Shown here: positions 35,354-43,642 of the stretch, piece after piece
How positions within the stretch are numbered: position 1 is the first letter of the stretch
Layout: every line of letters starts with the position of its first letter
Origin: Methylococcus sp. Mc7
Lineage (GTDB): Bacteria; Pseudomonadota; Gammaproteobacteria; Methylococcales; Methylococcaceae
NCBI RefSeq assembly: GCF_019285515.1
Contig: NZ_CP079095.1
Coordinates: 434,001 to 498,000 of the forward strand
Length of the DNA: 64,000 nt
Direction of reading: 5' to 3'
Translations under genes and position numbers: made by a program
Notes under the pieces: generated by a model
What the model was told of the DNA's origin: nothing
Database searches by the model: none
Seen by the model: only the letters and a program-made list of their open reading frames with translations

Positions 35354-35548
35354 CGCAGATGTCTCTCTTCGCTTCCGCTTCCACTCGCGCCGAACCGGCA
35401 CCAGCGATTGACCGTTCCCTGACCGGCGGACGGTGACCGCCACAAATGGCGGCGCGACGCCCCGATATCGTGCTCCGGCCCCGCACCGCGATTCCGCCCC
35501 GCTACTCTCAGCCCATAAGAAACAGATACTTGCATCTATTCGACTCCA
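35354..35548. other. Upstream region of the porin promoter
   Basis: About 195 bases with no gene I can support. It lies immediately upstream of a sigma-54 promoter and so should contain activator-binding sites, but no clear NtrC-type palindrome was recognised. Confidence 0.4.
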
Positions 35549-35566
35549 TTGGCACCGATAGTGCTT
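35549..35566 (+). promoter_or_regulatory. Sigma-54 type -24/-12 promoter for the porin gene
   Basis: TTGGCACCGATAGTGCTT has GG and GC separated by ten bases and the TGGCAC -24 element in full. It parallels the narK promoter at 24283. The start of transcription should lie near 35576, just before the leader hairpins. Confidence 0.75.
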
Positions 35567-35592
35567 TGGTAATGACTGGATAAAGCGGTATC

Positions 35593-35676
35593 CCGCGCCA
35601 ACGGCGGCGCGGACCTTTGAGACAAAGGCGTCTCGCGGTTTTCGGAATGTTCCGGAAATCGCGGACGCTTTTTTTT
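35593..35676 (+). promoter_or_regulatory. ANTAR-target (NasT) antitermination leader of the porin gene
   Basis: Hairpin 1 (35593-35612) is CCGCGCC/GGCGCGG around the loop AACGGC; hairpin 2 (35619-35634) is GAGAC/GTCTC around the loop AAAGGC. Both loops have A at position 1 and G at position 4. The downstream terminator begins within loop 2 (35628). The design is the same as in the narK leader; the sequences outside the loops differ, so this is conserved structure and not simple duplication. It places the porin in the NasT regulon. Confidence 0.85.
35628..35676 (+). terminator. Conditional intrinsic terminator in the porin leader
   Basis: Outer stem GCGTC with GACGC, continuing inward through CGCGG/ATCGCG and TTTTCGGA/TCCGGAAA, followed by eight T residues at 35669-35676. 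It overlaps the second ANTAR hairpin and precedes the porin ATG by 39 bases. Confidence 0.82.
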
Positions 35677-35715
35677 ATGCGCGAACGTAAAACAACCATT
35701 CCGGGGGACACGAAA

Positions 35716-37278
35716 ATGGCTCAGACGAATTCGAACCAGACCAAGGCAGCGCCCGTATCTTCCGGCGCCATCACCCGCCGGTCGAAGACCGCCGGCACGG
35801 CCCTTTTTTCGGCTGTGCTGGCTTTGTCCGATGCCGCTTGGGGAGCGGAGGCGGACAAACAGACCAAGCCCCCAAGCGCCTTGCCCACAGAATGGGCCGG
35901 GCCGGCGGACACCCGGATCAAACTGGAAGTGTTCGACCGCGCCCGTGGCGAATTCGCCGACTGGTTCGGCAATCCCCTGGTCAAGGGAAAGCCGGTGCCC
36001 AAGGACTACAACTACAGCTTCGTGGGCAATAAGTTCCAGTTGGGCCTTAGGGTGACCGGAGAACCCTTCGAGGCCTTCGCCCAGTTCCAGGACACCTACA
36101 TCGGCGGCCTGCCGACCAATGGCGTCGGTATAGGCGCCGCGTATTACGCCAGCACGCCGTTGAGCACCCAGAACGGCGCCTTCCTGCGGCAGGGCTGGCT
36201 GCGGCTGAAGGATCTGTTCGGCGTCAACGGCCTGTATCTCAACGGCGGCCGCCAACTGTTTTCCGACGGCCAGCAGGGTCTCGCCCGCCACAAGAACCTG
36301 CGCTGGATCCAGGACTACCGCATCGCCCAGCGCCTGATCGGCCCGTTCGAGTACACCCACGCCGGCCGCAGCTTCGACGGCGGCAGCGTCGGCTACCTGA
36401 CGGACGACCTGGAGGCGGTCGGCTTCGGTTTCATGCCCACCTTCGGCGGCTTCGAGTCCAACGGCATGCCGACCATCGGCAAGATCAACGTGGCGGGGGC
36501 GAGCCTCAGCCTCCGGGATTCGGAAAACGTCGGCAATACCATCGGGCGCCTGTCCTGGTACTACTACTCGGACGACCGGGACATCCTGTTCGTCGACAAC
36601 CGTCCCCTCGCGGCGCGCGAAAAAGCGGTGGGCCAAGGCTCGGCGATCCACACCATCGGTGGCCACCTGGCGCATGTCGAGGAGATCGGCCCCGGCGTGG
36701 CGGACGGGACGGTCTACGCTTTCGGCCAGGTCGGCAACTGGCAGAACCAGAGTCAGGCGGCGTGGGCCTTCGGCGTCGAGGCCGGCTACCAGTTCAGGGA
36801 GGTCTGGGCCGCCCCCTGGCTGCGGGCGGGCATCAACAGCGGCTCGGGCGACGATAACCCGGACGACGATACCCACGGCACCTTCTTCCAGGTGCTGCCC
36901 ACGGCCTGGCTGTATGCCCAGTTCCCGTTCTACAACATGATGAACAACCAGGACGTCTTCGTGCAGGGCATCCTGACGCCCGACCCCAAGCTCAGCCTGA
37001 GGCTGGATTTCCACGCATTGCGGGTCAACGCCGCCCAGGACTTCGTCTATTCAGGCTCGGGCGCGACCAACGACACCGTGTTCGGCTATGCGGGCACACC
37101 GACGGGCGGTGCCAGCAACCTGGCCTATCTCACCCACGTGATGATCAACCTGAAGCCGATCGACCATCTGGCCTTCAACCTGTTTTACGGCCATGCTTTC
37201 GGCCAGAGCATCATCAACAACCAGTACGACGGCAAACAGGGCAATTACGGTTTTCTGGAGGCCATCGTATCGTTCTGA
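35716..37278 (+). CDS. Outer-membrane porin, alginate-export-like family
   Basis: A 520-residue exported beta-barrel. An unusually long N-terminus precedes the hydrophobic signal region (TALFSAVLALSDAAWGAEA). The mature part resembles the alginate-export (AlgE-type) porins: alternating strands such as YLNGGRQLFSDGQQGLARHKNLRW, FQVLPTAWLYAQFPFY and a C-terminal strand ending in aromatic Phe. ATG 35716 follows GGGGGA. Because it lies behind a sigma-54 promoter and an ANTAR leader identical in plan to those of narK, I infer a role in nitrate or nitrite passage through the outer membrane. The family has varied substrates and no sequence feature proves nitrate. Confidence 0.8.
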   Translation: MAQTNSNQTKAAPVSSGAITRRSKTAGTALFSAVLALSDAAWGAEADKQTKPPSALPTEWAGPADTRIKLEVFDRARGEFADWFGNPLVKGKPVPKDYNYSFVGNKFQLGLRVTGEPFEAFAQFQDTYIGGLPTNGVGIGAAYYASTPLSTQNGAFLRQGWLRLKDLFGVNGLYLNGGRQLFSDGQQGLARHKNLRWIQDYRIAQRLIGPFEYTHAGRSFDGGSVGYLTDDLEAVGFGFMPTFGGFESNGMPTIGKINVAGASLSLRDSENVGNTIGRLSWYYYSDDRDILFVDNRPLAAREKAVGQGSAIHTIGGHLAHVEEIGPGVADGTVYAFGQVGNWQNQSQAAWAFGVEAGYQFREVWAAPWLRAGINSGSGDDNPDDDTHGTFFQVLPTAWLYAQFPFYNMMNNQDVFVQGILTPDPKLSLRLDFHALRVNAAQDFVYSGSGATNDTVFGYAGTPTGGASNLAYLTHVMINLKPIDHLAFNLFYGHAFGQSIINNQYDGKQGNYGFLEAIVSF

Positions 37279-37290
37279 GCGTCAGCACCC

Positions 37291-37509
37291 ATGACTCTGG
37301 AATCCCTCCTGACCTGCCCCGTCTGTGGCTTTGCCAGACGGGAAACCATGCCGACCGATGCCTGCCTGTACTTCTACGAATGCACCGGCTGCGGAACCCT
37401 GCTCCGCCCGAAACCGGGGGATTGCTGCGTATTCTGTTCCTACGGTTCGGTCAAATGCCCGCCGATGCAGGAACAGGAGGGGGCGTGCGGTTGCGGCTCA
37501 GGCGCCTGA
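37291..37509 (+). CDS. Small Cys-rich zinc-ribbon protein (GDCCVFCS family)
   Basis: A 72-residue protein with eleven cysteines, including CPVCG, CTGCG, GDCCVFCSYGSVKCPP and a C-terminal CGCG. The segment ETMPTDACLYFYECTGCG is one I recognise from a family of small, widespread proteins of unknown function that are often near metal-resistance genes. It probably binds zinc or another soft metal. It begins 12 bases after the porin stop and may share its transcript. The 3' end overlaps the convergent ferredoxin gene by 12 bases. Confidence 0.8.
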   Translation: MTLESLLTCPVCGFARRETMPTDACLYFYECTGCGTLLRPKPGDCCVFCSYGSVKCPPMQEQEGACGCGSGA

Positions 37510-37812
37510 CACGTCCACCTGCACCCTGCCGTTCTCGATCCGCATCGGATATTCCTTCATGCACCAGCCGGCGGGTTGCAAGCACTGGCCGTTACGGCCG
37601 TCGAAAACCCAGCCGTGGGCGATGCAGTAAAGAATCCGGCCGTTGAAGTCCCCGCGCCCCAGCGACACCCCCTCGTGGGGGCAGCGGGCATCGTAAGCCT
37701 TCGGTTCCCCGCCGTCGGGCCACAGGATGACGATTTCCTTCTTGCCCACGGTCAAGGGCACCAGCTCGCCTTCGCCGAGCAGGCTTTGTTTGCAGACGTC
37801 TTCGAAAGCCAC
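37498..37812 (-). CDS. Rieske [2Fe-2S] ferredoxin, TmoC-like
   Basis: Soluble electron carrier of 104 residues with Rieske ligands in CPHEGV and CIAHGW. The arrangement KAYDARCPHEG...FNGRILYCIAHGWVFD...EYPMRIENGRVQV is close to TmoC, the ferredoxin of toluene 4-monooxygenase, and to similar ferredoxins of multicomponent oxygenases. The start is GTG 37812, which has GAGGA seven bases upstream; an ATG at 37872 is open but poorly placed. No oxygenase subunits are encoded nearby, so its partner is unknown. The gene is downstream of selO on the same strand. Confidence 0.85.
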   Translation of the reverse strand: MAFEDVCKQSLLGEGELVPLTVGKKEIVILWPDGGEPKAYDARCPHEGVSLGRGDFNGRILYCIAHGWVFDGRNGQCLQPAGWCMKEYPMRIENGRVQVDVSGA

Positions 37813-37893
37813 GAGCGTTTCCTCTTTCCACGGGATGGTCAGAAATTCACGATGACCCGGCGGCAGCGGCACCTGCCTGCGCGGACTCGATTC

Positions 37894-39408
37894 TCACGAG
37901 GAGCAGCTCACCTCGATGTTGCGCATGTAGTCCGGCGGCTCGGCGGCGTAGGCTTCCATGTCGGGCTGCTCGTCGTACGGCCGGCGCAGTAACTCGGCCA
38001 GCTTGGCGACCTCCGAATAGTCTCCCAGCATGGCTTTGTCGATGGCGATCTGCGCCAAATGGTTGCGCAGCACGTATTTCGGATTCACCCGGTTCATCCG
38101 CCCGGCCCGCGCTTCGTCGTCGACATTCCGCTCGCTGCGCAGCCGGCCCCTGTAGTCGGCGACCCACGCATCGAAGGCCTTGATGTCGGCGAACTCCTCC
38201 CGTACCCCCTTGGCGGGCGCGTCGCTGCCGGCACGGATCCGGGAGAGCAACCGGAAGCCGCGGGTGAAATCGCCCCGGCTTCTTTGCAGCAGCCCCAGAA
38301 ATTCGTCTATCAGTTTGGCATCGGTTTCGCGGAAGTCCCTGAGCCCCAGCTTATCGGCCCAGCCGCGCATCACCGACCGGTGATAGACGTGTGCGTAGCG
38401 GGCAGCCAAGTCCTGGCCGATCTCCGCCGCCTGGTTTGGACCGTCGGCCAAGAGCGGCGACACCGCCCGCAGCAGGCGCTCGCAGTTCCAGCGGCCGATC
38501 TCGGGCTGGGCACTGTAGGCATAGCGTCCTTCGTAATCGGAGTGGTTGCAGACGTGGTACTGGCGGAACCGGTCCATGAAGCCGAACGGCCCGTAGTCCA
38601 GGGTCAGGCCGAGCACCGAGAAATTGTCGGTGTTCATCACCCCGTGGCAGAAGCCCAGCAACTGCCATTGCGCGATGAGGCGGGCGGTGCGTTCGACCAC
38701 CTCGCCCAGCCAGGCAGCGTAGCGGTCCGGCCGGCCTTGCAGATGCGGGAAGTGCTCGGCGATCACGTGATCCGCCAGCCTGGCCATCGGCCCCAGTTGG
38801 CCGCGGGCGGCAAAATATTCGAACTGGCCGAAGCGCATGAAGCTGGCGGCGGTGCGGCACACCACGGCGGCGCTCTCCACGGTTTCCCGCACCACCGGTT
38901 GCGGCGACGCCACCAGGCTGAGACAGCGGGTGGTCGGCACCCCTAACGCGTGCATGGCCTCAGACGCCAGGTATTCACGGATCGACGAACGCAGCACGGC
39001 ACGGCCGTCCAGCCCGCGCGAATACGGCGTCGGCCCCGCACCCTTGAGCTGCAGTTCCACCCGCTCCTTTGCCGGTGTGCGCACTTCCGCGATCAACAAG
39101 GCGCGGCCGTCGCCCAACTGCGGCACCCAGGCGCCGAACTGATGGCCGGCGTAGACGGACGCCGAAGACGCATACCCCGGCCAGGGCCGGTTGCCGGCCA
39201 GGATTTCGAGGAATTGCGGCCCCACATCCGGATCGAAACCCAGCTCACCGGCCAACGCGGCGTTGAAGTGCACCATCCTCGGTTCCGGCAGGGGCGTGGC
39301 GGTCACGGGCTGGTGAAAAGGCGCTCCGAGCCGCGCATACACGGGAGAAAGCGGCGGATCGGCCAAGCTGAGCGGCTGGGGGAATGCTCTTGGCATCATG
39401 GCGGACAT
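37894..39408 (-). CDS. selO: Protein adenylyltransferase SelO
   Basis: Pseudokinase-fold enzyme that transfers AMP from ATP to protein hydroxyl groups (AMPylation), linked to redox stress. The 504-residue protein shows family motifs YAGHQFGAWVPQLGDGRA, KGAGPTPYSRGLDGRAVLRS and HGVMNTDNFSVLG (the metal-binding Asn/Asp). The C-terminus ends VSCSS, with Cys502 in the place where eukaryotic SelO has selenocysteine. ATGs at 39408, 39399 and 39396 are possible starts. Upstream is the NRDE gene, separated by four bases, and downstream the TmoC-like ferredoxin. Confidence 0.94.
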   Translation of the reverse strand: MSAMMPRAFPQPLSLADPPLSPVYARLGAPFHQPVTATPLPEPRMVHFNAALAGELGFDPDVGPQFLEILAGNRPWPGYASSASVYAGHQFGAWVPQLGDGRALLIAEVRTPAKERVELQLKGAGPTPYSRGLDGRAVLRSSIREYLASEAMHALGVPTTRCLSLVASPQPVVRETVESAAVVCRTAASFMRFGQFEYFAARGQLGPMARLADHVIAEHFPHLQGRPDRYAAWLGEVVERTARLIAQWQLLGFCHGVMNTDNFSVLGLTLDYGPFGFMDRFRQYHVCNHSDYEGRYAYSAQPEIGRWNCERLLRAVSPLLADGPNQAAEIGQDLAARYAHVYHRSVMRGWADKLGLRDFRETDAKLIDEFLGLLQRSRGDFTRGFRLLSRIRAGSDAPAKGVREEFADIKAFDAWVADYRGRLRSERNVDDEARAGRMNRVNPKYVLRNHLAQIAIDKAMLGDYSEVAKLAELLRRPYDEQPDMEAYAAEPPDYMRNIEVSCSS

Positions 39409-39412
39409 GCGC

Positions 39413-40306
39413 TCAATCCTCCGCGCTGCCGGAAAAAACCGCAGGGTCCATGTCCCATTCCTTCAGCACCCGGCCTGATTCGTTGCCGCTGGCATCGAAG
39501 CTGCGCTCCTCGAAGCGGACGTGGCCGTCGCGCCCCATGACCAGCACCGTGCTGGAGCGCGTGCCATGGTCGCTGCCGGTCACGAAACAGGCGGAGAGCC
39601 GTTCCTCCTCTTCAGGCCCGATTCCGGTATCCGGCAAACCCCGACTATAGGTCGTGCGGCTGGCCAGCAACGCGAAACCGGCGGCTGCGATGTCGCCGGC
39701 GGTCAAAGAGGAGCCAGCCGGCCTCGGGACATCCCCCGCACCCTGGATTGCCACTTGCTCCAGCGGCGAATGCCCCGAGAGCAGCATCTTGTAGCCGCCA
39801 TGGCTAAGGACATAGCCGCCGAACAAGCGGTCCAGCCAGGCGCATTTGGGCCAGGGCTCATCGAGCAGTCCGTTGGACAGCGTATGGATACCCGGCGTAA
39901 GAGCGATCGGCAGGCGCGAGCGGGTACCGGCGTAAAATACTTGGCGGGGCGAACCCAGCAGCAGGTTGTAAGGCGCGTGATCGCCCTTGGAGCGGATGAA
40001 GCGGCGGGCATGCGCCGTGGGATCTTCCCCGGATTCGAGGTAGTCCAGTGGAAGGCGACCGCGTGAAGGCGCGCCGGGTGCCGGCGATGAACCATCCCGG
40101 TACGCGGTCACCAGCGAGAAGCGGCCGTCGCGCGTGACCGCCAGCCAAGTGCCGCCGTGCATTTGGTCTTCGCCGGCCAGACACTCCGGCGCGCGCGTCC
40201 ACCAGCCGGCCGCCGAGGTGGGGCGGTCGTGGCGCTCGTCGCGATTGGCGATCAGCGCCAGGGGAAAGTCGGGGTGGGCACCCCAGGCGATTGCGGCCAC
40301 GCTCAT
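39413..40306 (-). CDS. NRDE/TANGO2-family protein
   Basis: A 297-residue member of the NRDE (TANGO2) family, whose role is not settled (heme or metabolite handling has been proposed for eukaryotic members). The hallmark ANRDER sits near residue 20, followed by RPTSAAGWW and GGTWLAVTRDGRF. Family members usually start MC with a conserved Cys2; this one starts MSVAAIAWG, so the proposed N-terminal nucleophile is missing. The gene ends four bases before selO and is probably cotranscribed. Confidence 0.85.
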   Translation of the reverse strand: MSVAAIAWGAHPDFPLALIANRDERHDRPTSAAGWWTRAPECLAGEDQMHGGTWLAVTRDGRFSLVTAYRDGSSPAPGAPSRGRLPLDYLESGEDPTAHARRFIRSKGDHAPYNLLLGSPRQVFYAGTRSRLPIALTPGIHTLSNGLLDEPWPKCAWLDRLFGGYVLSHGGYKMLLSGHSPLEQVAIQGAGDVPRPAGSSLTAGDIAAAGFALLASRTTYSRGLPDTGIGPEEEERLSACFVTGSDHGTRSSTVLVMGRDGHVRFEERSFDASGNESGRVLKEWDMDPAVFSGSAED

Positions 40307-40494
40307 CGTCTATTCGCTTCTGGAAGTATAGGATTTCCATGTGCGAAGCAACTTGCGCGCCAAAGAGATTGGCCGCTGATTTATTGATTTCGTGCGGGAA
40401 TCACGGCGGGAACTTGTCTCAAACCGGACAATTGGCCGGACCCGCGCACTCGGCGCTCACAGGGGCCCGGCTCGCCCGGCCGGGTTCCCAATGG

Positions 40495-41025
40495 TCACAA
40501 GACGAGGCCTTCGATCCGCAGCATCCTGGCCTTGGTCGCAATGCCGCCATGTGCGGAAAATCCGCCGAGCCTCCCGCTCGCCCCCAGAATCCGGTGGCAG
40601 GGAATGATGAGGGGGATGGGGTTGCGTCCGAGCGCCTGGCCCACGGCGCGGGCCGCGGTGGGCCGGTCCAAGGCACGGGCCAGTTCGCCGTAGGTGCGGA
40701 CCTGCCCGGCGGGGATATCCCGTGCGGCCGAGTAGACGGCCCTGGCGAACGGGCCCGCGCCATCCGGTTCGACCCGAACCGCACTGAAATCCTGGAGATC
40801 GCCCCGGAAATGCCGCCGGACCCTCTCGATCACCTCCGCGATCGCCGGCGGCGGCAACGTCGCCGGCGCCACCCCTGTCCGCTGAGCAATAGCGGACCCG
40901 GTCTCCGCCGCCGTTGCCTCCGGAAGCTGGAACAGGGTGACGACAGGCGCATCGTCTTTTCCCTCGGCCTGTCGCCAAGCGATCCCGCAGACACCGAAAT
41001 CGGTATCGAACAGGTAATGGGCCAT
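40495..41025 (-). CDS. ogt: Methylated-DNA-protein-cysteine methyltransferase
   Basis: Suicide repair enzyme that moves O6-methyl groups from guanine to its own cysteine. The 176-residue product ends with the DNA-binding helix-turn-helix and the catalytic motif IIPCHRILG; the preceding VGQALGRNP segment is conserved. It lacks an Ada N-terminal domain, so it is of the Ogt type. ATG 41025 fits the family start; ATG 41058, which has AAGGAAAC upstream, would add 11 residues. Confidence 0.92.
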   Translation of the reverse strand: MAHYLFDTDFGVCGIAWRQAEGKDDAPVVTLFQLPEATAAETGSAIAQRTGVAPATLPPPAIAEVIERVRRHFRGDLQDFSAVRVEPDGAGPFARAVYSAARDIPAGQVRTYGELARALDRPTAARAVGQALGRNPIPLIIPCHRILGASGRLGGFSAHGGIATKARMLRIEGLVL

Positions 41026-41153
41026 GGGCTCCGCGTCTCTGGACCTGAGGTTGCGCATACTATTTCGTTTCCTTCAGCCGGCTCCCCTTCAGCACCGGTC
41101 CGGCAACACCGCAAATGCCAGCAGATATTTCAGATGTCGAGCCCGGCCCACCA

Positions 41154-41606
41154 TCAACCGCCGCGGGTCCGCTCCTCTCGCCCCTTTTCCCGCCCGAGCA
41201 ACTTGGCCAGTTCCCCCAGTTCGGCGGAAAGGATTTCCAGATAGTCGTCGGCGCTGATGATGCCCACCAAGACACCCCGATCATCGACCACGGGAATGCG
41301 CCGCACGCCGTTTGCGCGCATGCGCTGCAGCGTTTCCCACAATCCGTCCTGTTCGCGTGCGGTTACGAGTTCGAAACTCATGATGTCACCGACCGTTACG
41401 GCATCGGGGGCCACTTCCTCTGCCAGAATCTCGACCACCAGATCCCGGTCGGTCAGGATGCCGAGGGGTTTGCAGCCGCCCTCGGACTCCTCCACCACCA
41501 CGACGCTGCCGACATGATGCTCGCGCATCACCTTGGCCGCCTCCACGATCGTGTCGTCCTTCTTGACGATGACGGTATCTCGAATGCAGAACTGACCGAT
41601 GGACAT
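41154..41606 (-). CDS. Protein with two CBS domains
   Basis: A 150-residue protein made of a tandem CBS pair (about residues 8-60 and 72-125, with GILTDRDLV and VGIISADDY strands). Such stand-alone pairs bind adenine nucleotides and act as energy or ionic sensors on partner proteins. No effector domain is present and the partner is unknown. The C-terminus is a short charged tail. Confidence 0.88.
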   Translation of the reverse strand: MSIGQFCIRDTVIVKKDDTIVEAAKVMREHHVGSVVVVEESEGGCKPLGILTDRDLVVEILAEEVAPDAVTVGDIMSFELVTAREQDGLWETLQRMRANGVRRIPVVDDRGVLVGIISADDYLEILSAELGELAKLLGREKGREERTRGG

Positions 41607-42111
41607 GTTTGCTCCTCGCTGAATCGCTGTAGTGAAACTGCCGGAAAAACGAGGCGACCGCCCCTTTTCAAACTCGATTGTCGGCTATTCCAAGCCGGAG
41701 GGGCAACTGTCGGATTCGGAAAGTACGGCACGTAACCTGCATCTTCGCATGCACGCCGGACATCCGGATGGTCAACCAGAGATGCGATATGGACTCAGTC
41801 AGAACAGTAACTTACATCATCAATCGGGAGAAAGGCGGAAGTACCTCTCCCAGCCGCAATGCGGCAAATGCCCCTTCAACCACTCCCGAAAGCACCGCTT
41901 ACAACGGTAACGACCTGTCGCGAGTCATCGAGGACTCCCTGTCTGACCTGACGGAAGCGGTCAGCCCGCTTTCCTCGGTGACGCCTGGCACCGAAACAGC
42001 AACGCCTGCCGAACCCGTGCGGCGACACCGGCGAACGCAGAGCCGGTGAAACATTGCAACCGATGGATTCAATAGGGGCGCAACGTCTTGGCAGGGGCGA
42101 AACGGCCGCGA
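41607..42111. other. Gene-poor stretch with one doubtful small ORF
   Basis: About 500 bases. A plus-strand frame could encode some 90 residues from ATG 41768 or 41789 to 42049 (MDSVRTVTYIINREKGGSTS and on), ending in a basic tail. It has no clear ribosome site and no family resemblance; I do not call it as a gene. Composition is less GC-rich than the flanks. Confidence 0.4.
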
Positions 42112-42510
42112 TCACCCCTGCCAGTCTTCCAGGACCAGACCGGGGATGCGGGCGAATCCACGGGTGTTGTGGGTCACCAGTGTCATGCCGTGGGCTCCCG
42201 CAATGGCACCGATTTGTAAATCGTAAGGACCGATGGGCGTTGCCTGGCTTGCCAGAAACGCCCGAATCTTGCCGAAATGGCGGGTCGCCTCGCCGGCGAA
42301 AGGGAGACTCGGCAGCCATGACAACAAGGTAAGCAGCCGCTCGCGGTTCTCTTCCGGTTTCCCGCTCTTGCAGACGCCGAGCCACAATTCCGCCTCCACT
42401 GGAGCACACAAGTGCAGCTTGCCCCGCCCCACCCTGCGAACATGGTTCACCACCAGGGGATGCTCTTTCATCAGGGCAATCGCGGCGTTCGTGTCCAGAA
42501 GGTAAGCCAT
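42112..42510 (-). CDS. vapC: VapC-type PIN-domain toxin without a recognisable antitoxin
   Basis: A 132-residue PIN domain with acidic residues in LLDTNAAIAL, PVEAELWLG, PYDLQIGA and THNTRGF, typical of VapC that cleave initiator tRNA. Its ATG overlaps a TGA stop (TGATG), the usual coupling to an upstream vapB. The upstream frame in register is open for only about 37 codons and has no start codon, so the antitoxin appears to be missing or decayed. Confidence 0.85.
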   Translation of the reverse strand: MAYLLDTNAAIALMKEHPLVVNHVRRVGRGKLHLCAPVEAELWLGVCKSGKPEENRERLLTLLSWLPSLPFAGEATRHFGKIRAFLASQATPIGPYDLQIGAIAGAHGMTLVTHNTRGFARIPGLVLEDWQG

Positions 42511-42686
42511 CAGTCCAGCGACTCCGCCGATCGATTAGTCCTACTGTCGCCCGGAGGCAACGTAATAGCCGATGGGAACCGGTGTGGAGCCCCGTAAGGC
42601 AGCCGATATCGTGCGATCAGACCCCAAAAACCGAGTGGAACGATACGTGCTTAAGATTGGAAAAAGGGGTGGTTGGAGAAATGGGG

Positions 42687-43016
42687 ATGTTGACTCGAAA
42701 CATCATTACCGGAGAAGAGCTGGCTCTCTCTGTCACGACGGCTTTCGAGAGGTCGCCCTATGGCCTGCCCGTCGTCGTCACTCAGGAAGGTGAGACATTG
42801 GATCCGACTTTGTTCGCTCGGCATCAGATCATCGAAGCCGACGCGTATGAAATCGAGGATCTGCAGTTAGGCGGTTACCCGATACAATGGGCCGAAGCAG
42901 CCCCGCCTCACCGCGCAACCGTTCCTTGCAGCGTTTTCCCAGACAGCTTTAGATTTGCTTACCGGGTGCATTGCAATATCTTGATGCGTGCCAGAGAAAA
43001 TGCCCAGAAGTCTTGA
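42687..43016 (+). CDS. Hypothetical protein
   Basis: A 109-residue product starting at ATG 42687 behind a TTGGAGAA site. The first 75 residues (MLTRNIITGEELALSVTTAF and on) look protein-like and acidic; the last 30 are more basic and Cys-containing. No family was recognised. It lies in the low-GC islet beside tRNA-Thr and overlaps the 3' end of a convergent small gene by 58 bases, so at most one of the two overlapping ends is under normal selection. Confidence 0.5.
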   Translation: MLTRNIITGEELALSVTTAFERSPYGLPVVVTQEGETLDPTLFARHQIIEADAYEIEDLQLGGYPIQWAEAAPPHRATVPCSVFPDSFRFAYRVHCNILMRARENAQKS

Positions 43017-43168
43017 GCTTCCAAGCTGAGCCTGTGTCCCGCCTCGCTGAGATCCATCGCCCAGTCGTCGCGCGGCGCCTCATAGAAGCTTCCGTTCGGG
43101 AACTCGACTCTCACACCGCCTGCCAACTTCTCAACTTTCAAAGCCCTGGCAAACTCTTCTCCGCTCAT
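42959..43168 (-). CDS. Hypothetical small protein
   Basis: A 69-residue product starting at ATG 43168, seven bases after GAGGA. The sequence (MSGEEFARALKVEKLAGGVR and on) is well balanced in charged and hydrophobic residues, with a beta-like first half and a helical C-terminal part. It does not match a family I know. It overlaps the hypothetical gene on the plus strand tail to tail. Confidence 0.5.
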   Translation of the reverse strand: MSGEEFARALKVEKLAGGVRVEFPNGSFYEAPRDDWAMDLSEAGHRLSLEAQDFWAFSLARIKILQCTR

Positions 43169-43642
43169 GTCGTTCCTCACCCAATCGCTACAAGCCTGGC
43201 CATCTCACCGGTAGCCTTACCCCTAAAGCGTAGTCAATATTTCACAATATGGAAGAGTACAACCGCCGGCCGGCTTCCGCTCCGCACACTCGGTGGACTG
43301 GATTTCCGTACGAGCCTGCACGCTTGAAGGTCCTCATCGATGGGCGTGAGAAGTAGACGTGCCAACGAGCCCGTAAAAACTGGAGCGATGCGGCATCATG
43401 GACTCTCGGCGGGCACGATCTGCCGCACATCTTGGCATCTGGCAGGTCCTAGCGCGGCACTTACCCGACGAACTGGGAACAGGGGGATCGGCGGAAATGG
43501 CTTGCCGGTACACACGCGCCTCAGCGGCGACCGTCTGACTACGCACGCCAGCAACATGATGAAAGAACCCGGCGGCAGGTTACGAAACAGCTGCACCGGC
43601 AAGGTGAGACCCGAAGATTTCGGTGGTAAGCCATTGAATCAT
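43169..43642. other. Intergenic stretch between a small ORF and tRNA-Thr
   Basis: About 470 bases at the 3' side of tRNA-Thr with no gene I can support. Open frames exist on both strands but lack ribosome sites and protein-like composition. I found no copy of the tRNA 3' end that would mark an attachment site. Confidence 0.4.

Noticed and set aside
35436-35452. Extra hairpin CCGCC-ACAAAT-GGCGG upstream of the porin promoter as a third ANTAR hairpin
   Set aside because: The six-base loop lacks G at position 4 and it lies upstream of the predicted transcription start.
41678-42049. Plus-strand gene of up to 123 codons
   Set aside because: No ribosome site at any of the candidate starts and low-complexity Ser/Thr/Pro composition; kept only as a doubtful ORF.
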